NCBI GenBank assembly: GCA_017937485.1
Contig: JAGBDN010000082.1
Location: 1 to 64,000 of the forward strand
From: Thermoguttaceae bacterium
Lineage (GTDB): Bacteria; Planctomycetota; Planctomycetia; Pirellulales; Thermoguttaceae
DNA length: 64,000 nucleotides
Reading direction: 5' to 3'
Shown here: positions 52,887 through 61,928 of the stretch, in pieces
How the letters are laid out: each line of letters begins with the position of its first letter
Numbering within the stretch: position 1 is the stretch's first letter
The notes under the pieces: generated by a model
Seen by the model: only the letters and a program-made list of their open reading frames with translations
Told to the model about the DNA's origin: nothing
The model's database searches: none
Made by a program: the position numbers and the translations under genes

Positions 52887-53642
52887 TCAACGAACGTTGT
52901 TGATGATTTCCATAAAGGCGTCGACCTTCAAGGAAGCGCCGCCGACAAGCGCGCCGTCGACGTCCGGCTTGCTGAGAATTTCTTTCGCGTTCGAGCCCTT
53001 GACGCTGCCGCCGTATTGAATGCGGACGACGTCGGCGACTTCTTTGCCGTAACGTTCGGTCAACCAAGCGCGAACGTCGGCGTGAACTTCTTGCGCTTGT
53101 TCCGGGGTCGCGACCTTGCCGGTGCCGATCGCCCAAACCGGTTCGTAAGCGATAACGCATTTCTTCATTTCTTCGGCGGTAACGCCGGAGAAGGAGCCGT
53201 CGAGTTGACGACGGTTGACGTCGTTGGTAACGCCCGCTTCGCGTTCTTTGAGGAGTTCGCCGATGCAGACGATCGGGCAGAGACCGGCGGCCAACGCGGC
53301 GCGAACCTTCAGGTTGACTTGTTCGCTCGATTCGCCCATAATGTGGCGGCGTTCGCTGTGGCCGAGAATGACGTATTGGCAGCCGACGTCGGTCAGCATC
53401 GCCATTTCGAGTTCGCCGGTGAACGCGCCCGCGGCTTCAAAGTAAGCGTTTTGCGCGCCGACGCCGACGTTGGAGCCGTTCAGAATTTCGCAAACCGGTT
53501 GAACGTAGAGGCTCGGGGGGCAAACAGCGATATCGACTTCGGAAACGCCCGCCGCCGCGTCTTTCAGGCCTTGCGCCAACGCTTTCGCGGAATCGAGTTT
53601 CAGGTTCATCTTCCAGTTGCCGGCAATCAAGAGACGTCGCAT
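52887..53642 (-). CDS. tpiA: Triosephosphate isomerase
   Basis: Interconverts dihydroxyacetone phosphate and glyceraldehyde 3-phosphate. 251 residues: LLIAGNWKMNLKL (active-site Asn/Lys), YVILGHSERRHIMGES (catalytic His), VIAYEPVWAIGTGKVATPEQ (catalytic Glu and flexible loop), RIQYGGSVKGSNAKEIL. Canonical. First gene of the tpiA-secG-yicC-gmk-rpoZ-coaC group. Confidence 0.97.
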   Translation of the reverse strand: MRRLLIAGNWKMNLKLDSAKALAQGLKDAAAGVSEVDIAVCPPSLYVQPVCEILNGSNVGVGAQNAYFEAAGAFTGELEMAMLTDVGCQYVILGHSERRHIMGESSEQVNLKVRAALAAGLCPIVCIGELLKEREAGVTNDVNRRQLDGSFSGVTAEEMKKCVIAYEPVWAIGTGKVATPEQAQEVHADVRAWLTERYGKEVADVVRIQYGGSVKGSNAKEILSKPDVDGALVGGASLKVDAFMEIINNVR

Positions 53643-53912
53643 TTTTTATCCTTCTTAGGTTCAAATTTTCAACGTTTTCCGACGCGCGCCGCCGTCTCGG
53701 AGTCGAGGGAGCGGAAGGCTCGTCTTAAAATTCCTTCAACGGCTCATTTTACCCCTTCTTTTTTCTTTCGCAAGGGGGGCCGTTCCCTTTTCTCCCTTCA
53801 ACCGTTCTTAGAAGCGCCGATTTTCCGCAAAACCCGCGTTTTCCTCCCCGTTCGCCGCTTTTTAACCTCCCGCCCAAACCGTCCAAACCCTCTAACTTTA
53901 AATTTCGACGAC

Positions 53913-53942
53913 AAAAAAAGCCCGCCGAAGAAATCGACGGGC
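53913..53942 (-). terminator. Strong minus-strand terminator with no upstream gene
   Basis: Stem GCCCG-CGA / TCG-CGGGC with one mismatch and a 5-nt loop, followed on the minus strand by seven U residues (A-run at 53913-53919). It lies between tpiA and the divergent gene at 54747, so it must end a transcript that carries no recognised protein gene. Confidence 0.75.
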
Positions 53943-54451
53943 AAATCAGAACGCGGCGCGCCGACCCCAAAGCCGACGAGAGCGAAAGAACGCGAAAACC
54001 GACGCGACTTCAACCTGTTCGACGCAACTCGAACGCGGTCAAGACCGAAAATCGCCGCGAGAATGAAAGTCGGAGCCAAGAGCCCCTCCGGCCTCCTCGC
54101 GACGCGTCGACGGCGGTTCCCCTCGAACGTCTCTTTTTTCGCCGTTCGCGGATTTAGACCGTTCAGAAAATCCGAGAAGTCTAAAAAACGCAACGCTAAA
54201 ACGCCGACGACCGACGCGCCGAAACGACGCCGTCGAAAAGCGTTTTAAAAAACGAAATTCCGAAACTTCAAACGTCGAAAATTGAAAATAATTGCGGACT
54301 TCCCGTCGACGACCCCGCGCCGAGCCGCAAACGCTCGAACGACAAGGGCGCAAGCCGACGCCGCCTAAAGTCGGTTTTCTTCGCTTCGGAATTTCGGCAA
54401 GTCAAAAAAACAAACGCCTTAAACGGGATCGGCGCCGTCTCTTTGCCTTAC
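53920..54451 (-). ncRNA. Candidate non-coding transcript of about 540 nt
   Basis: Bounded by the promoter at 54458-54486 and the terminator at 53913-53942. I compared it by eye with RNase P RNA, tmRNA, 6S RNA and SRP RNA; none of their conserved cores is present. Composition is AT-rich in the first 250 nt and GC-rich later. Confidence 0.4.
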
Positions 54452-54457
54452 GCTCTC

Positions 54458-54486
54458 ATTATACCAAGTCCGCAAGCGAAAAGCAA
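54458..54486 (-). promoter_or_regulatory. Extended -10 promoter driving the candidate RNA
   Basis: Minus strand TGGTATAAT (TATAAT at 54463-54458 with an upstream TG), 17-nt spacer, -35 TTGCTT at 54486-54481. Confidence 0.6.
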
Positions 54487-54746
54487 ACTTTTTTCCCTTT
54501 ATTTTTTCTATTTTTTCAGAAAATTTAACGTCGACGTCGCTTCCGGCGTCCGGTCGCGCCAAAAATTACGATAAAACCGCCTTCAAACGCTCAAATCTCG
54601 TTCCAATCCTAAAAATTTTCGCGTCTTCCTTCGACGCTTTCTTGCTTTTCGCCGCCCCGCCGGTTATAATGTCCGATTATTCGACGGTTTTTCGGCGTTT
54701 TTTACGCGCCGTCGTCCGCCTTAACGTTCCACTCCAAGGTTTCGCA

Positions 54747-55913
54747 ATGTTTCCCAATTCCCTCAATCCTCCCGGTTTCTCCACTTCCCGCCGCCGTTTC
54801 GTTCGCAACCTCGCGACGTCCGGCGCCGCCCTTTGCGCCGCGTCTTGCGGACTTTCGCTCGACGCCGCCGCGTTCGCCCGCTCGCTTGAAAACGACGCCG
54901 CCCGCAAACCGATCGACGTCGACTTAAGCGGCGACCCCGGCGTTTCCGACGCCGAAATGGAAGCGATTTACGAGCAAATCAAAACGCCTTATAAACAAGG
55001 CGTTATCGTCCCGCAAGAGAACGGAAACCCGGTCGACTCGGCGAACGTCTTCCGCAAAGACGGCGTTTGGCATATGGTCTACCTTTGTTTCCTCGACAAA
55101 ACCGGGTACGTCGCCAAATTAGCCAAGAGCGACGACCTCGTCCGCTGGGAAACGCTCGGCGTCGTCGCGCCGTTCCGCCGAACCGGCTGGGACGCTTGGC
55201 AAGTTTCGCCGTCCGCCGCGCTCGTCGACCATACTTGGGGCGGCTCTTACGAGATTCAAAAGTACAAAAACAAATATTGGTTCACTTATATCGGCGGCGC
55301 CGGGAAAGGTTACGAGCCCGACCCGCTCAAAATCGGACTCGCTTGGACGGACGACGCCGCCTCGCCGAAGGAATGGAGCCGCCTCGACCGCCCGATTATG
55401 GCCCCGGAAGACCCGGACGCCCGCGCGTTCGAGAAGACGACGCTCTACAAAACGAGCGTTATTTGGGACAAAGAACGCCGCCTCGGCTCGCAATTCGTCT
55501 GTTTTTACAACGGCAAAGCGATCGAAAACGGCCGCTCGGTCGAGCGAATCGGAATAGCGGTTTCGGACGATCTCGTCGACTGGCGCCGCTTCGAAAACGG
55601 CCCGATTATCGACAACGGAAGCGGCATTTCCGGCGACCCGCAAGTCGTTCGGCTCGGCGATTATTGGGTTATGTTCTACTTCGGCGCGTTTTGGAAGCCG
55701 AAGGCGTTCGACACGTTCGCCGTTTCGAAAGACCTCGTTCATTGGCGCCGCTGGGAGGGCCCGCACCTCGTCGAGCCGTCGGAAGATTACGACGCGACTT
55801 ACGCCCACAAGCCTTGGGTCGTTTTCCACAACGGCGTCGTTTACCACTTCTACAACGCCGTCGGGAGCCAAGGCCGCTGCCTCGCGTTGGCGACCTCGAA
55901 ACCGCTCAAATAA
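54747..55913 (+). CDS. Tat-exported five-bladed beta-propeller glycosidase (GH43/GH117-like)
   Basis: 388 residues. A twin-arginine signal (SRRRFVRNLATSGAALCAAS). The mature part shows the blade motifs of GH43/GH62/GH117-type propellers: DSANVFRKDGVWHMVYL, AKSDDLVRWETLG, YEIQKYKNKYWFTYI, IAVSDDLVDWRRFENGPII, DPQVVRLGDYWVMFYFG, AVSKDLVHWRRWEGPHLV, HKPWVVFHNGVVYHFYNAVG. Repeated S-x-D-L-x-x-W elements mark the blades. Substrate unknown. ATG 54747 follows CCAAGG. Located 166 bp upstream of another exported glycosidase, on the same strand. Confidence 0.75.
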   Translation: MFPNSLNPPGFSTSRRRFVRNLATSGAALCAASCGLSLDAAAFARSLENDAARKPIDVDLSGDPGVSDAEMEAIYEQIKTPYKQGVIVPQENGNPVDSANVFRKDGVWHMVYLCFLDKTGYVAKLAKSDDLVRWETLGVVAPFRRTGWDAWQVSPSAALVDHTWGGSYEIQKYKNKYWFTYIGGAGKGYEPDPLKIGLAWTDDAASPKEWSRLDRPIMAPEDPDARAFEKTTLYKTSVIWDKERRLGSQFVCFYNGKAIENGRSVERIGIAVSDDLVDWRRFENGPIIDNGSGISGDPQVVRLGDYWVMFYFGAFWKPKAFDTFAVSKDLVHWRRWEGPHLVEPSEDYDATYAHKPWVVFHNGVVYHFYNAVGSQGRCLALATSKPLK

Positions 55914-56079
55914 CGTTCCTTAACAACGTCGAAACAAGACGAAACCGGTTTATTAAACCCGGCGTCGCCCGTTATATTTCACGGCGCGTCTTCCTTTTCC
56001 GAACGCGCCGCCGCTGGTATTAGCAAAACTTATAACCCGCGTTTACTCCCCCTTTCATCCCTTTTTTGAAAACGCTCAA

Positions 56080-58380
56080 ATGAAAACAAATATCAAATCC
56101 GCCTTAAAAACGGCGTTCGTCGCGTCGGTTCTCGCCGGTTCGTTCGCCGTCGATTTCAATCGAGCGACCGCCGCCGAGCTGAAAGAACCGCTCGACCGCG
56201 AGAAAATTGTCGCGCGGCATCGTATTCGCTCCGAAAATCTTAATTTGAAACTTCCCGTCGGGAACGGCAACTTCTGTTTCAACGTCGACGGCACCGGACT
56301 CCAAACGTTCGGCGGCGACGTCCTCGCGCACTGGGGTTGGTACTCCGAACCGCTTTTGGCGAAGTATACTTGGGCCGACGTTCCGCAAACCGGCACTTAC
56401 CTGCAAGGCCGCTTGAAAGGGAACGACCCCTTCCCGAAAGATCGCGGCGACCTTTACCAATGGGTGCGCAACAACCCGCATCAAGCGAACTTAGCGCGCG
56501 TTCGGTTCGTTCGCGACGACGGGGCCGAGTTGAAGCCGAACGAAATCTCGAACGTCCGCCGCGACCTCGACCTTTGGACGGGCCTGCACTCGACGACGTT
56601 CGAACTCGACGGCGAAACCGTTTCGGTCGCGACTTGCGTCGGCGACGACAAGAACCTCGACTCGACGGTCGCCGTCCGCGTCGACTCGCCGCTGATTCGC
56701 TCCGGCGCGCTCTCGATTGTCGTCGACTTCCCTTACCAATCGCTGAAACGCGGCGCTTGGACGGGCGATTTCTCCGCCGACGCGCCGAAAACCGACTTCG
56801 CCGTTTCCGTTCCGAACGGTTTTAACGAAAGCAACGGCGAAAATACGCAAAATAGCGAAGCGGCGCAAAGTTCCGGCGCGCTGATCGTCAAGCGCAACCT
56901 CTCGAACGAATACGCCGAGGGCGTCGTCGGCGATTACTCGTATTCGGTTCGCGTCGATTGGACGAACGGCGTCGGCGCTCAAATCGGCGAAACGTCGTCG
57001 ATTCGCGTTTCCGGAATCGACGTTAAAACCGACAAAACCGGCGCCGCTTCGCAACCGCTCGACCTCCTCTTGACTTTCGACGGCGGCGATTACTCTTGCC
57101 AACCGACCGACGATTCCGTTTTTTCGGCGCGGACGCCCCAATTTGACGCGGTGAAGGCGGAGTCGGCGGCGCGTTGGGAAACGTTTTGGCGTTCCGGCGC
57201 CGCGGTCGACCTCTCGGAAAGCGCCGACCCGCGTTGGAAGGAACTCGAACGCCGAATCGTCCTTTCGCAGTTCCAACTCCGAACGAACAGCGCCGGGAAT
57301 TGGCCGAGTTCGGAAGCGGGCCTGTTGACGGTCGACAACTGGAGCGGTCGCTTCCATCTTGAAATGACCTGGTGGCACCTCGCGCATTACTTCCTTTGGA
57401 ACCGCGCCGAACTCGCCGACGACGCCCTTAAAATTTACCCGACCGTTAAAGACGGCGCCCGCGCGCTCGCCGAACAGCTCGGATACAAGGGTTTCAAATG
57501 GCAAAAAGAGATCGCGCCGGACGGTCGCACCGCGCCTTGGCAGGGAAACCTCGTTCTCCTTTGGAAGCAGCCGCACCCGATTTTCTTCGCGGAACTCGAT
57601 TACCGTCGCAATCCGACCCGCGAAACGCTGTTAAAATGGGCGGAGATTGTCGAAGAAACCGCCGAACATATGGCCGATTACCCGGTTCGCGACGCCGACG
57701 GCGTTTATCATTTGGCGCCGAATATGCCGCCGAGCGAACAAGGAACGACGAAAGACTGCGTTTTCGACCTCGCGTATTGGCGTTGGGGTCTCGACGCGGC
57801 GAACCGTTGGCGCGAACGGCTCGGGCAAGATCGGGTCGCGCTTTGGGACGAAGTTCGCCAAAATCTCGCGCCGCTCCCGCAAAAAGGCGGCGTTTTCGTT
57901 CACTCCGCCGAATGGTTCGACTCGTTCGAAAAGCGGAATTGGGAACACCCGGACCTGATCGGCGTCCTTGGAATGCTCCCGCCGCTCGACGGAGTCGACC
58001 AAGCGACGGCGCGTCGAACGCTCGAAAAAGTCGTCGCCGAATGGCAGTGGCCCCGCTGCTGGGGCTGGGACTTCCCTTGGACGGCGATGGCGGCGACGCG
58101 CGTCGGGCGCCCGGATTTGGCGGTCGAAATGCTCCTTAACGACTCGCCGCGCAACGTTTACGACGAACGCGGCGTCAACCTCGGCGGGCCTTGCCCTTAT
58201 CTCCCGGGAAACGGCGGGCTCCTTTACGCCGTCGCGGCGATGTGCGCCGGATTCGATTCGGAAGCCGACGCCGCGGTCGACCCGGCGAAACGTCCCGCGC
58301 CTCCGACGTCCGGCGACTCCGGCCCCGGTTTCCCGGAAGGCTGGTCGGTCAAATGGGAAAATTTGAAACCGGCGCTCTAA
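56080..58380 (+). CDS. Exported six-hairpin (alpha/alpha)6-barrel glycosidase-like protein
   Basis: 766 residues with a Sec signal (FVASVLAGSFAVDF). The N-terminal beta domain contains LPVGNGNFCFNVDGTGLQTF, a motif I associate with GH65/GH95-like proteins; the C-terminal half has the barrel helices LEMTWWHLAHYFLWNRAELA, GRTAPWQGNLVLLWKQPHPI, DCVFDLAYWRWGLDAANRWR and GWDFPWTAMAATRVGRPDLA. A short Asn/Ser/Glu-rich insert lies at about residue 248. Substrate unknown. Likely co-expressed with the propeller enzyme upstream. Confidence 0.65.
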   Translation: MKTNIKSALKTAFVASVLAGSFAVDFNRATAAELKEPLDREKIVARHRIRSENLNLKLPVGNGNFCFNVDGTGLQTFGGDVLAHWGWYSEPLLAKYTWADVPQTGTYLQGRLKGNDPFPKDRGDLYQWVRNNPHQANLARVRFVRDDGAELKPNEISNVRRDLDLWTGLHSTTFELDGETVSVATCVGDDKNLDSTVAVRVDSPLIRSGALSIVVDFPYQSLKRGAWTGDFSADAPKTDFAVSVPNGFNESNGENTQNSEAAQSSGALIVKRNLSNEYAEGVVGDYSYSVRVDWTNGVGAQIGETSSIRVSGIDVKTDKTGAASQPLDLLLTFDGGDYSCQPTDDSVFSARTPQFDAVKAESAARWETFWRSGAAVDLSESADPRWKELERRIVLSQFQLRTNSAGNWPSSEAGLLTVDNWSGRFHLEMTWWHLAHYFLWNRAELADDALKIYPTVKDGARALAEQLGYKGFKWQKEIAPDGRTAPWQGNLVLLWKQPHPIFFAELDYRRNPTRETLLKWAEIVEETAEHMADYPVRDADGVYHLAPNMPPSEQGTTKDCVFDLAYWRWGLDAANRWRERLGQDRVALWDEVRQNLAPLPQKGGVFVHSAEWFDSFEKRNWEHPDLIGVLGMLPPLDGVDQATARRTLEKVVAEWQWPRCWGWDFPWTAMAATRVGRPDLAVEMLLNDSPRNVYDERGVNLGGPCPYLPGNGGLLYAVAAMCAGFDSEADAAVDPAKRPAPPTSGDSGPGFPEGWSVKWENLKPAL

Positions 58381-59741
58381 TCGCAACTTAGCGTCGTTTC
58401 TCAAACAACCGACAACTTTCCAGCGCCGCCGCGTTTCCCTTTCGTCGAAACGCGGCGGCGCGTTCGTTTTCCCCCTCGGCGCGAACGCCTTCCCTTCCTA
58501 TTCTTCTTATTTCTCCTTTTTTCTCATCGTTCGGCGAAAAAATTCTCTTTTTTCGAAAAAATTTCCTTTTTTTCGAGCCGTTTCCCTCTCGACGCTATCT
58601 CATAGAATAAAGAGAACGAGAGTTCGCTTGACGGAAAGTTTTAAGACTCGACGGCGCGCCCGGTTTATCGCCGACGCGGAAGCGGAAGCGCTTCGACGAA
58701 AAGCGCGAAAACCGGAACGCCGCCGGAGTCGGTCGCTCCCTTGGGGTCTTAAAACGTCCAAAAATCCGTTCAAGGATTAAGAGCCGATTTTTAAAACGGA
58801 AAACGTCGCAGATTTGTCAAGAACGCAACGTTCAGCGAGAAAATCGCAACGTTTTTCACGCGTCCAAGTTGACGCGAGGCTCAAAAACCGCCCTTCGAGA
58901 AAACGACTAAGAAAGTAGAATTAAGAACTAACCCGACTCGCGTTAAGCGCCGCGTCTAGGTTGTCGAGCCGACCGCCGAAACGCGAACGCCGCCGCGACC
59001 AAACGTCGGTTCGCTCGGTTCGTTTCTCTCTTTTAGACGCCGCGAAGGGCCCCATTTTTTTTGCAGACCGCAAGGCCCCGGCGGCGTCCTTCAGCGCTCT
59101 TCCGTTTCGACGGAGGACGCGGCCGCAAGCGCGGGAATTAATCGTTCGGACGGGCGACTTAACGGTCGAACGTTTGAAATTCGGCGGTTTTCCGTCGAAG
59201 GGCGAGTTTTCCGCCGTTTCGCGTCGGGAGCGTTTCGACGTTCTCGGCGAAACGACGGAGGATTTTAGCAGCCCGAGGCCGTCAAAAAACGAACGCGGAT
59301 AGACGTTTTTTTCGTCGTTCGACGCGATTTTCGCAACGTTTTCGTTCGCGCAATTCGTTTTAGAACGCCGAAATCGCCGCGTTTCGCGACGGAAAATTCC
59401 CTTCAAAGGCGGCGCGACCGTCCGCTTCCGTTCGGCTTTCGTCGGACGCGACGCGAAACCGGTCGCCGTTCGCCCGAGATTAAGCCTTCCGCGAAAGAGA
59501 GCGATCTCTTTCCCCGCCCGACGCGTCAAGGGCGGCTGGCGAAATCTCGTTCCCTTTTACCTATTTTGACGCCGTTTGCGCGTTCGTTTTCGACTAACGC
59601 TTTAAAATTCAAACGCCGTTCGATTTATCGAATCGCGTCGCGCCAATCCGCGGCGGCGTCCTATTTCGCTAAGAAAGTTATCGAAAAATCAACGCTTTTT
59701 CAAAAGCGACAGGAATACAAAATAAACGCAAAGGAAATCAA
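58381..59741. other. 1.36-kb gene-free region
   Basis: Begins with a strong terminator. 58530-58575 has three copies of the word TTTTTTCGA-like within pyrimidine/A-rich DNA, followed by TCATAGAATAAAGAG at 58599-58613, a possible promoter. The rest alternates AT-rich and GC-rich. The longest frame (58921-59529, minus) is Arg/Ser/Lys-rich and not convincing. Confidence 0.55.
58423..58470 (+). terminator. Terminator of the six-hairpin glycosidase gene
   Basis: Perfect 15-bp stem GCGCCGCCGCGTTTC / GAAACGCGGCGGCGC with a 9-nt loop, then GTTCGTTTT. Confidence 0.8.
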
Positions 59742-60467
59742 ATGGCGAAAACCGTCCAAACGACCTTCACCAAGCAAAAACGCCAGCTCGCGAAAGCGAA
59801 CGCCCTCATCGGAACGATTCGCGCCCAAGAGACGCGAACGCAACGTTTCGACGCCGACGCCAAGCTCGAAACGGAGGAACGAACGGCGTATATCGTCGAC
59901 GCGCCGGAAAATATCGCGTCGCAAGTCGTCGAAATTATCGCCGACGTCGTCCGCCAACACGGCGCGCGGCAACGGGCGAACTCCGTCTCGAAGGGACGTT
60001 TCGAGTTTTGCGGAATCGAAGCCGACTTAACCGTCCCGCAACTTCGCGCGCTCCAAGAAGCGCAAACGACGCTCGCCGCGCTCGTCGACAAACTGCCGGT
60101 CGAGAACAAACGACGGATTCCCAACGGCGAACTCGACGGTCGCCCGGCGTTTTTCTCGCCGCTCCAAAAGATTTTTGAAACGAAAACACGCGCCGTTCCA
60201 TACGAAGAGACGGCGTCGACGCGCGTTCGCACTTACGAAGAGAAATACGACGTTCTTCTTTACCAAACGCGGACGGTCGAAATCGATTACGGCCTCCCGA
60301 CGGCGACGGTCGCCCGGCTGAAAACGCTCGTCGAAGACCTCGCGACCGCGATTCAAGTCGCGATCGACGAAGCGAACGCTCAAGCTCGGGACGACGACGC
60401 GTTTCTGAACGACGTCGCGGCCAAAATCCTCGCCGAATTCGAACGCCAATGGAAACCGGAGCAATAA
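59742..60467 (+). CDS. Helical protein of unknown function
   Basis: 241 residues, no signal or membrane segment, mostly predicted helical. Regions: LAKANALIGTIRAQETRTQR, then FEFCGIEADLTVPQLRALQE, LAALVDKLPVENKRRIP, a strand pair around YDVLLYQTRTVEIDYGLPT, and a C-terminal helix LVEDLATAIQVAIDEANAQA. The order KLPV-x-strands-DEAN-helix reminds me of an uncharacterised bacterial family (DUF7873-like), but I cannot confirm this. AAAGGA lies about 9 nt before ATG 59742. Isolated: 1.36 kb of gene-free DNA upstream, and the next gene is convergent. Confidence 0.6.
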   Translation: MAKTVQTTFTKQKRQLAKANALIGTIRAQETRTQRFDADAKLETEERTAYIVDAPENIASQVVEIIADVVRQHGARQRANSVSKGRFEFCGIEADLTVPQLRALQEAQTTLAALVDKLPVENKRRIPNGELDGRPAFFSPLQKIFETKTRAVPYEETASTRVRTYEEKYDVLLYQTRTVEIDYGLPTATVARLKTLVEDLATAIQVAIDEANAQARDDDAFLNDVAAKILAEFERQWKPEQ

Positions 60468-60576
60468 GACCAAACGCTAACGGCGCCGCCCCAACCTCCG
60501 GCAACGCTAACAGCGCCGTCGTCCGTTCTTGCGGCGCCGCGTTTTCTATTCAACGCTTTAAAAGAAGCGCCGTTCC

Positions 60577-61692
60577 TTACTTCCCGCCGCTTTCGCGCCA
60601 ATCGAGATAATCCGCGAGCGCGGAACGCCAATCGGGCAAGCGATAAACGCCGTCAAGCTCGCCGTATTTCACCGATCTTAACGCGGTAAACGCCGACTGC
60701 GGCGCCGAAAAGCCGTATTCTTTCGACGAAATGCCGGCGATTTGAACGTTCGTCAAGCCGCGACGCTCAGCGATGAACTCCGCGACGTCGCGAGCCGTCC
60801 CTCGCGAACCGCCGCTCAAGTGATAAAGCCCGGTCGCGCCGGTTCGAACGAGCGTTTTCAGCGCGCAAAGAACGTCGACCGCCCAAGTCGGCTCGACGAT
60901 TTTATCGTTCAGCGCGGAGAGTCGCCGCGTCCGCTTGAACGCTTTTAAGAGCGATTCGACCAGATTCCCGGACGAATATTCCGTCGTTTCGCCAAAAATC
61001 GACGACGTTCGCAAAATCAACGATTTCGGCGCTTCCGCCGCGATTCGCTCGCTTTCGAGCTTCGTTTTCGCGTACACGCTCGCCGGATTCGGCTTGTCTA
61101 ACTCGGAAAACGCCGGCGCTTCCGGCGCGATCGTTAAAATCGGGCGCGCGTTCCCCCATTCGTCGAAAACGACTTCTTGGGAAGCGGCGGAATTTGGGAG
61201 AATTAGCGAACTCGGCGCCGTCCGGTTTTCGACGTTTCCACCTTCGCTATTTTGCCCGTTCTCTCCGTTTTGAAGCGATTTCGCCCCTTCGTTCGGCTCG
61301 GGAAGTCGAGTTAAACGGTCGCGATAAAAGATTTCGCCGCACCCGAACTGAACAAGGAGCGAACCGGTTCGACGAACGGCCTCTTTCAGGTTGGCGACGG
61401 CGTTCGCGTGTACGTTTCGGGCGGTGTTCGCTCGCGTTTCGAGCCAATCGATCAGGTTGACGCCCGCCGCGTTGACGACGACGTCCGGCTTAAAATCGCT
61501 CAACGTTTCGACGACAAAAAGGCGCGAACAAAGGTCGAAGTCGGGCAAATTCAACGGAATAACGACGTCGTTCGATTCGACGACCGGGCCGCCGACGTTC
61601 GCCGCGATTCGCCGTTCGACCCGCGGGTCGTTCCAATAATTCGCGATCGCGCTCCCCAGCGTTCCCATCGCGCCGACGACGACGATTTTCAT
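60577..61692 (-). CDS. RmlD-like NAD(P)-dependent sugar reductase/epimerase
   Basis: 371 residues of the extended short-chain dehydrogenase class: IVVVGAMGTLGSAIANYW (Rossmann start), DVVVNAAGVNLIDWLETRAN, YAKTKLESERI with the catalytic Tyr/Lys (YxxxK), LILRTSSIFGE, TWAVDVLCALKTLVRTGATG and LYHLSGG. It matches dTDP-4-dehydrorhamnose reductase best, but a Asn/Gly/Glu-rich insert of about 60 residues follows FGCGEIFY. No other rhamnose genes are nearby, so the substrate is uncertain. ATG 61692 follows AGGAAGG; upstream residues look spurious. Confidence 0.75.
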   Translation of the reverse strand: MKIVVVGAMGTLGSAIANYWNDPRVERRIAANVGGPVVESNDVVIPLNLPDFDLCSRLFVVETLSDFKPDVVVNAAGVNLIDWLETRANTARNVHANAVANLKEAVRRTGSLLVQFGCGEIFYRDRLTRLPEPNEGAKSLQNGENGQNSEGGNVENRTAPSSLILPNSAASQEVVFDEWGNARPILTIAPEAPAFSELDKPNPASVYAKTKLESERIAAEAPKSLILRTSSIFGETTEYSSGNLVESLLKAFKRTRRLSALNDKIVEPTWAVDVLCALKTLVRTGATGLYHLSGGSRGTARDVAEFIAERRGLTNVQIAGISSKEYGFSAPQSAFTALRSVKYGELDGVYRLPDWRSALADYLDWRESGGK

Positions 61693-61730
61693 TCCGCGTC
61701 CTTCCTCTATTTCCCCCAAACCGCCTAATC

Positions 61731-61873
61731 CGCGACGCCCAAGAGACGCTCGCCCTCAAAACCGCCGCGCAAACCGTTAAAACCGCGCCGTCAAAATCGC
61801 TAGAACCGTTAAAACAGCTTAAAAAGCCGTTAAAATCGCGACGCCAAGAAACGCTCGTCTCAAAAAACGCCGC
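61731..61873. repeat. Imperfect 38-bp direct repeat with AACCGTTAAAA words
   Basis: CGCGACGCCCAAGAGACGCT at 61731 recurs as CGCGACGCCAAGAAACGCTC at 61837, continuing into CTCAAAA-CGCCGC (copies 61731-61768 and 61837-61873). Between them are three copies of (A)CCGTTAAAA. It lies upstream of the RmlD-like gene and downstream of the BMC gene. Confidence 0.65.
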
Positions 61874-61928
61874 CTTCCCGTCCCAATCGCCGGTTTTAAC
61901 CCCTAAACCGCCGCAAAAATCGCGACGA

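Larger units (their letters stand above)
53643..54746. other. 1.1-kb gene-free region upstream of tpiA
   Basis: It holds an extended -10 promoter and an intrinsic terminator on the minus strand bounding a candidate RNA of about 540 nt (53913-54451). Between 53643 and 53912 is a pyrimidine-rich stretch that probably contains the tpiA promoter. Open frames here are short and Arg/Ser-rich, unlike real genes of this genome. Confidence 0.6.

Noticed and set aside
53798-54193. Short minus-strand frames within the candidate RNA
   Set aside because: They run through the terminator hairpin and have no gene-like codon use.
53913-54486. RNase P RNA, tmRNA, 6S RNA or SRP RNA in the candidate transcript
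   Set aside because: None of the conserved cores (for example GAGGAAAGTCCGG, a T-loop with tag codons, or GGAAGCAGCC) could be found.
58921-59529. A 202-codon minus-strand frame in the gene-free region
   Set aside because: Very basic, Ser/Arg-rich, no motif and no ribosome-binding site; composition unlike confirmed genes.
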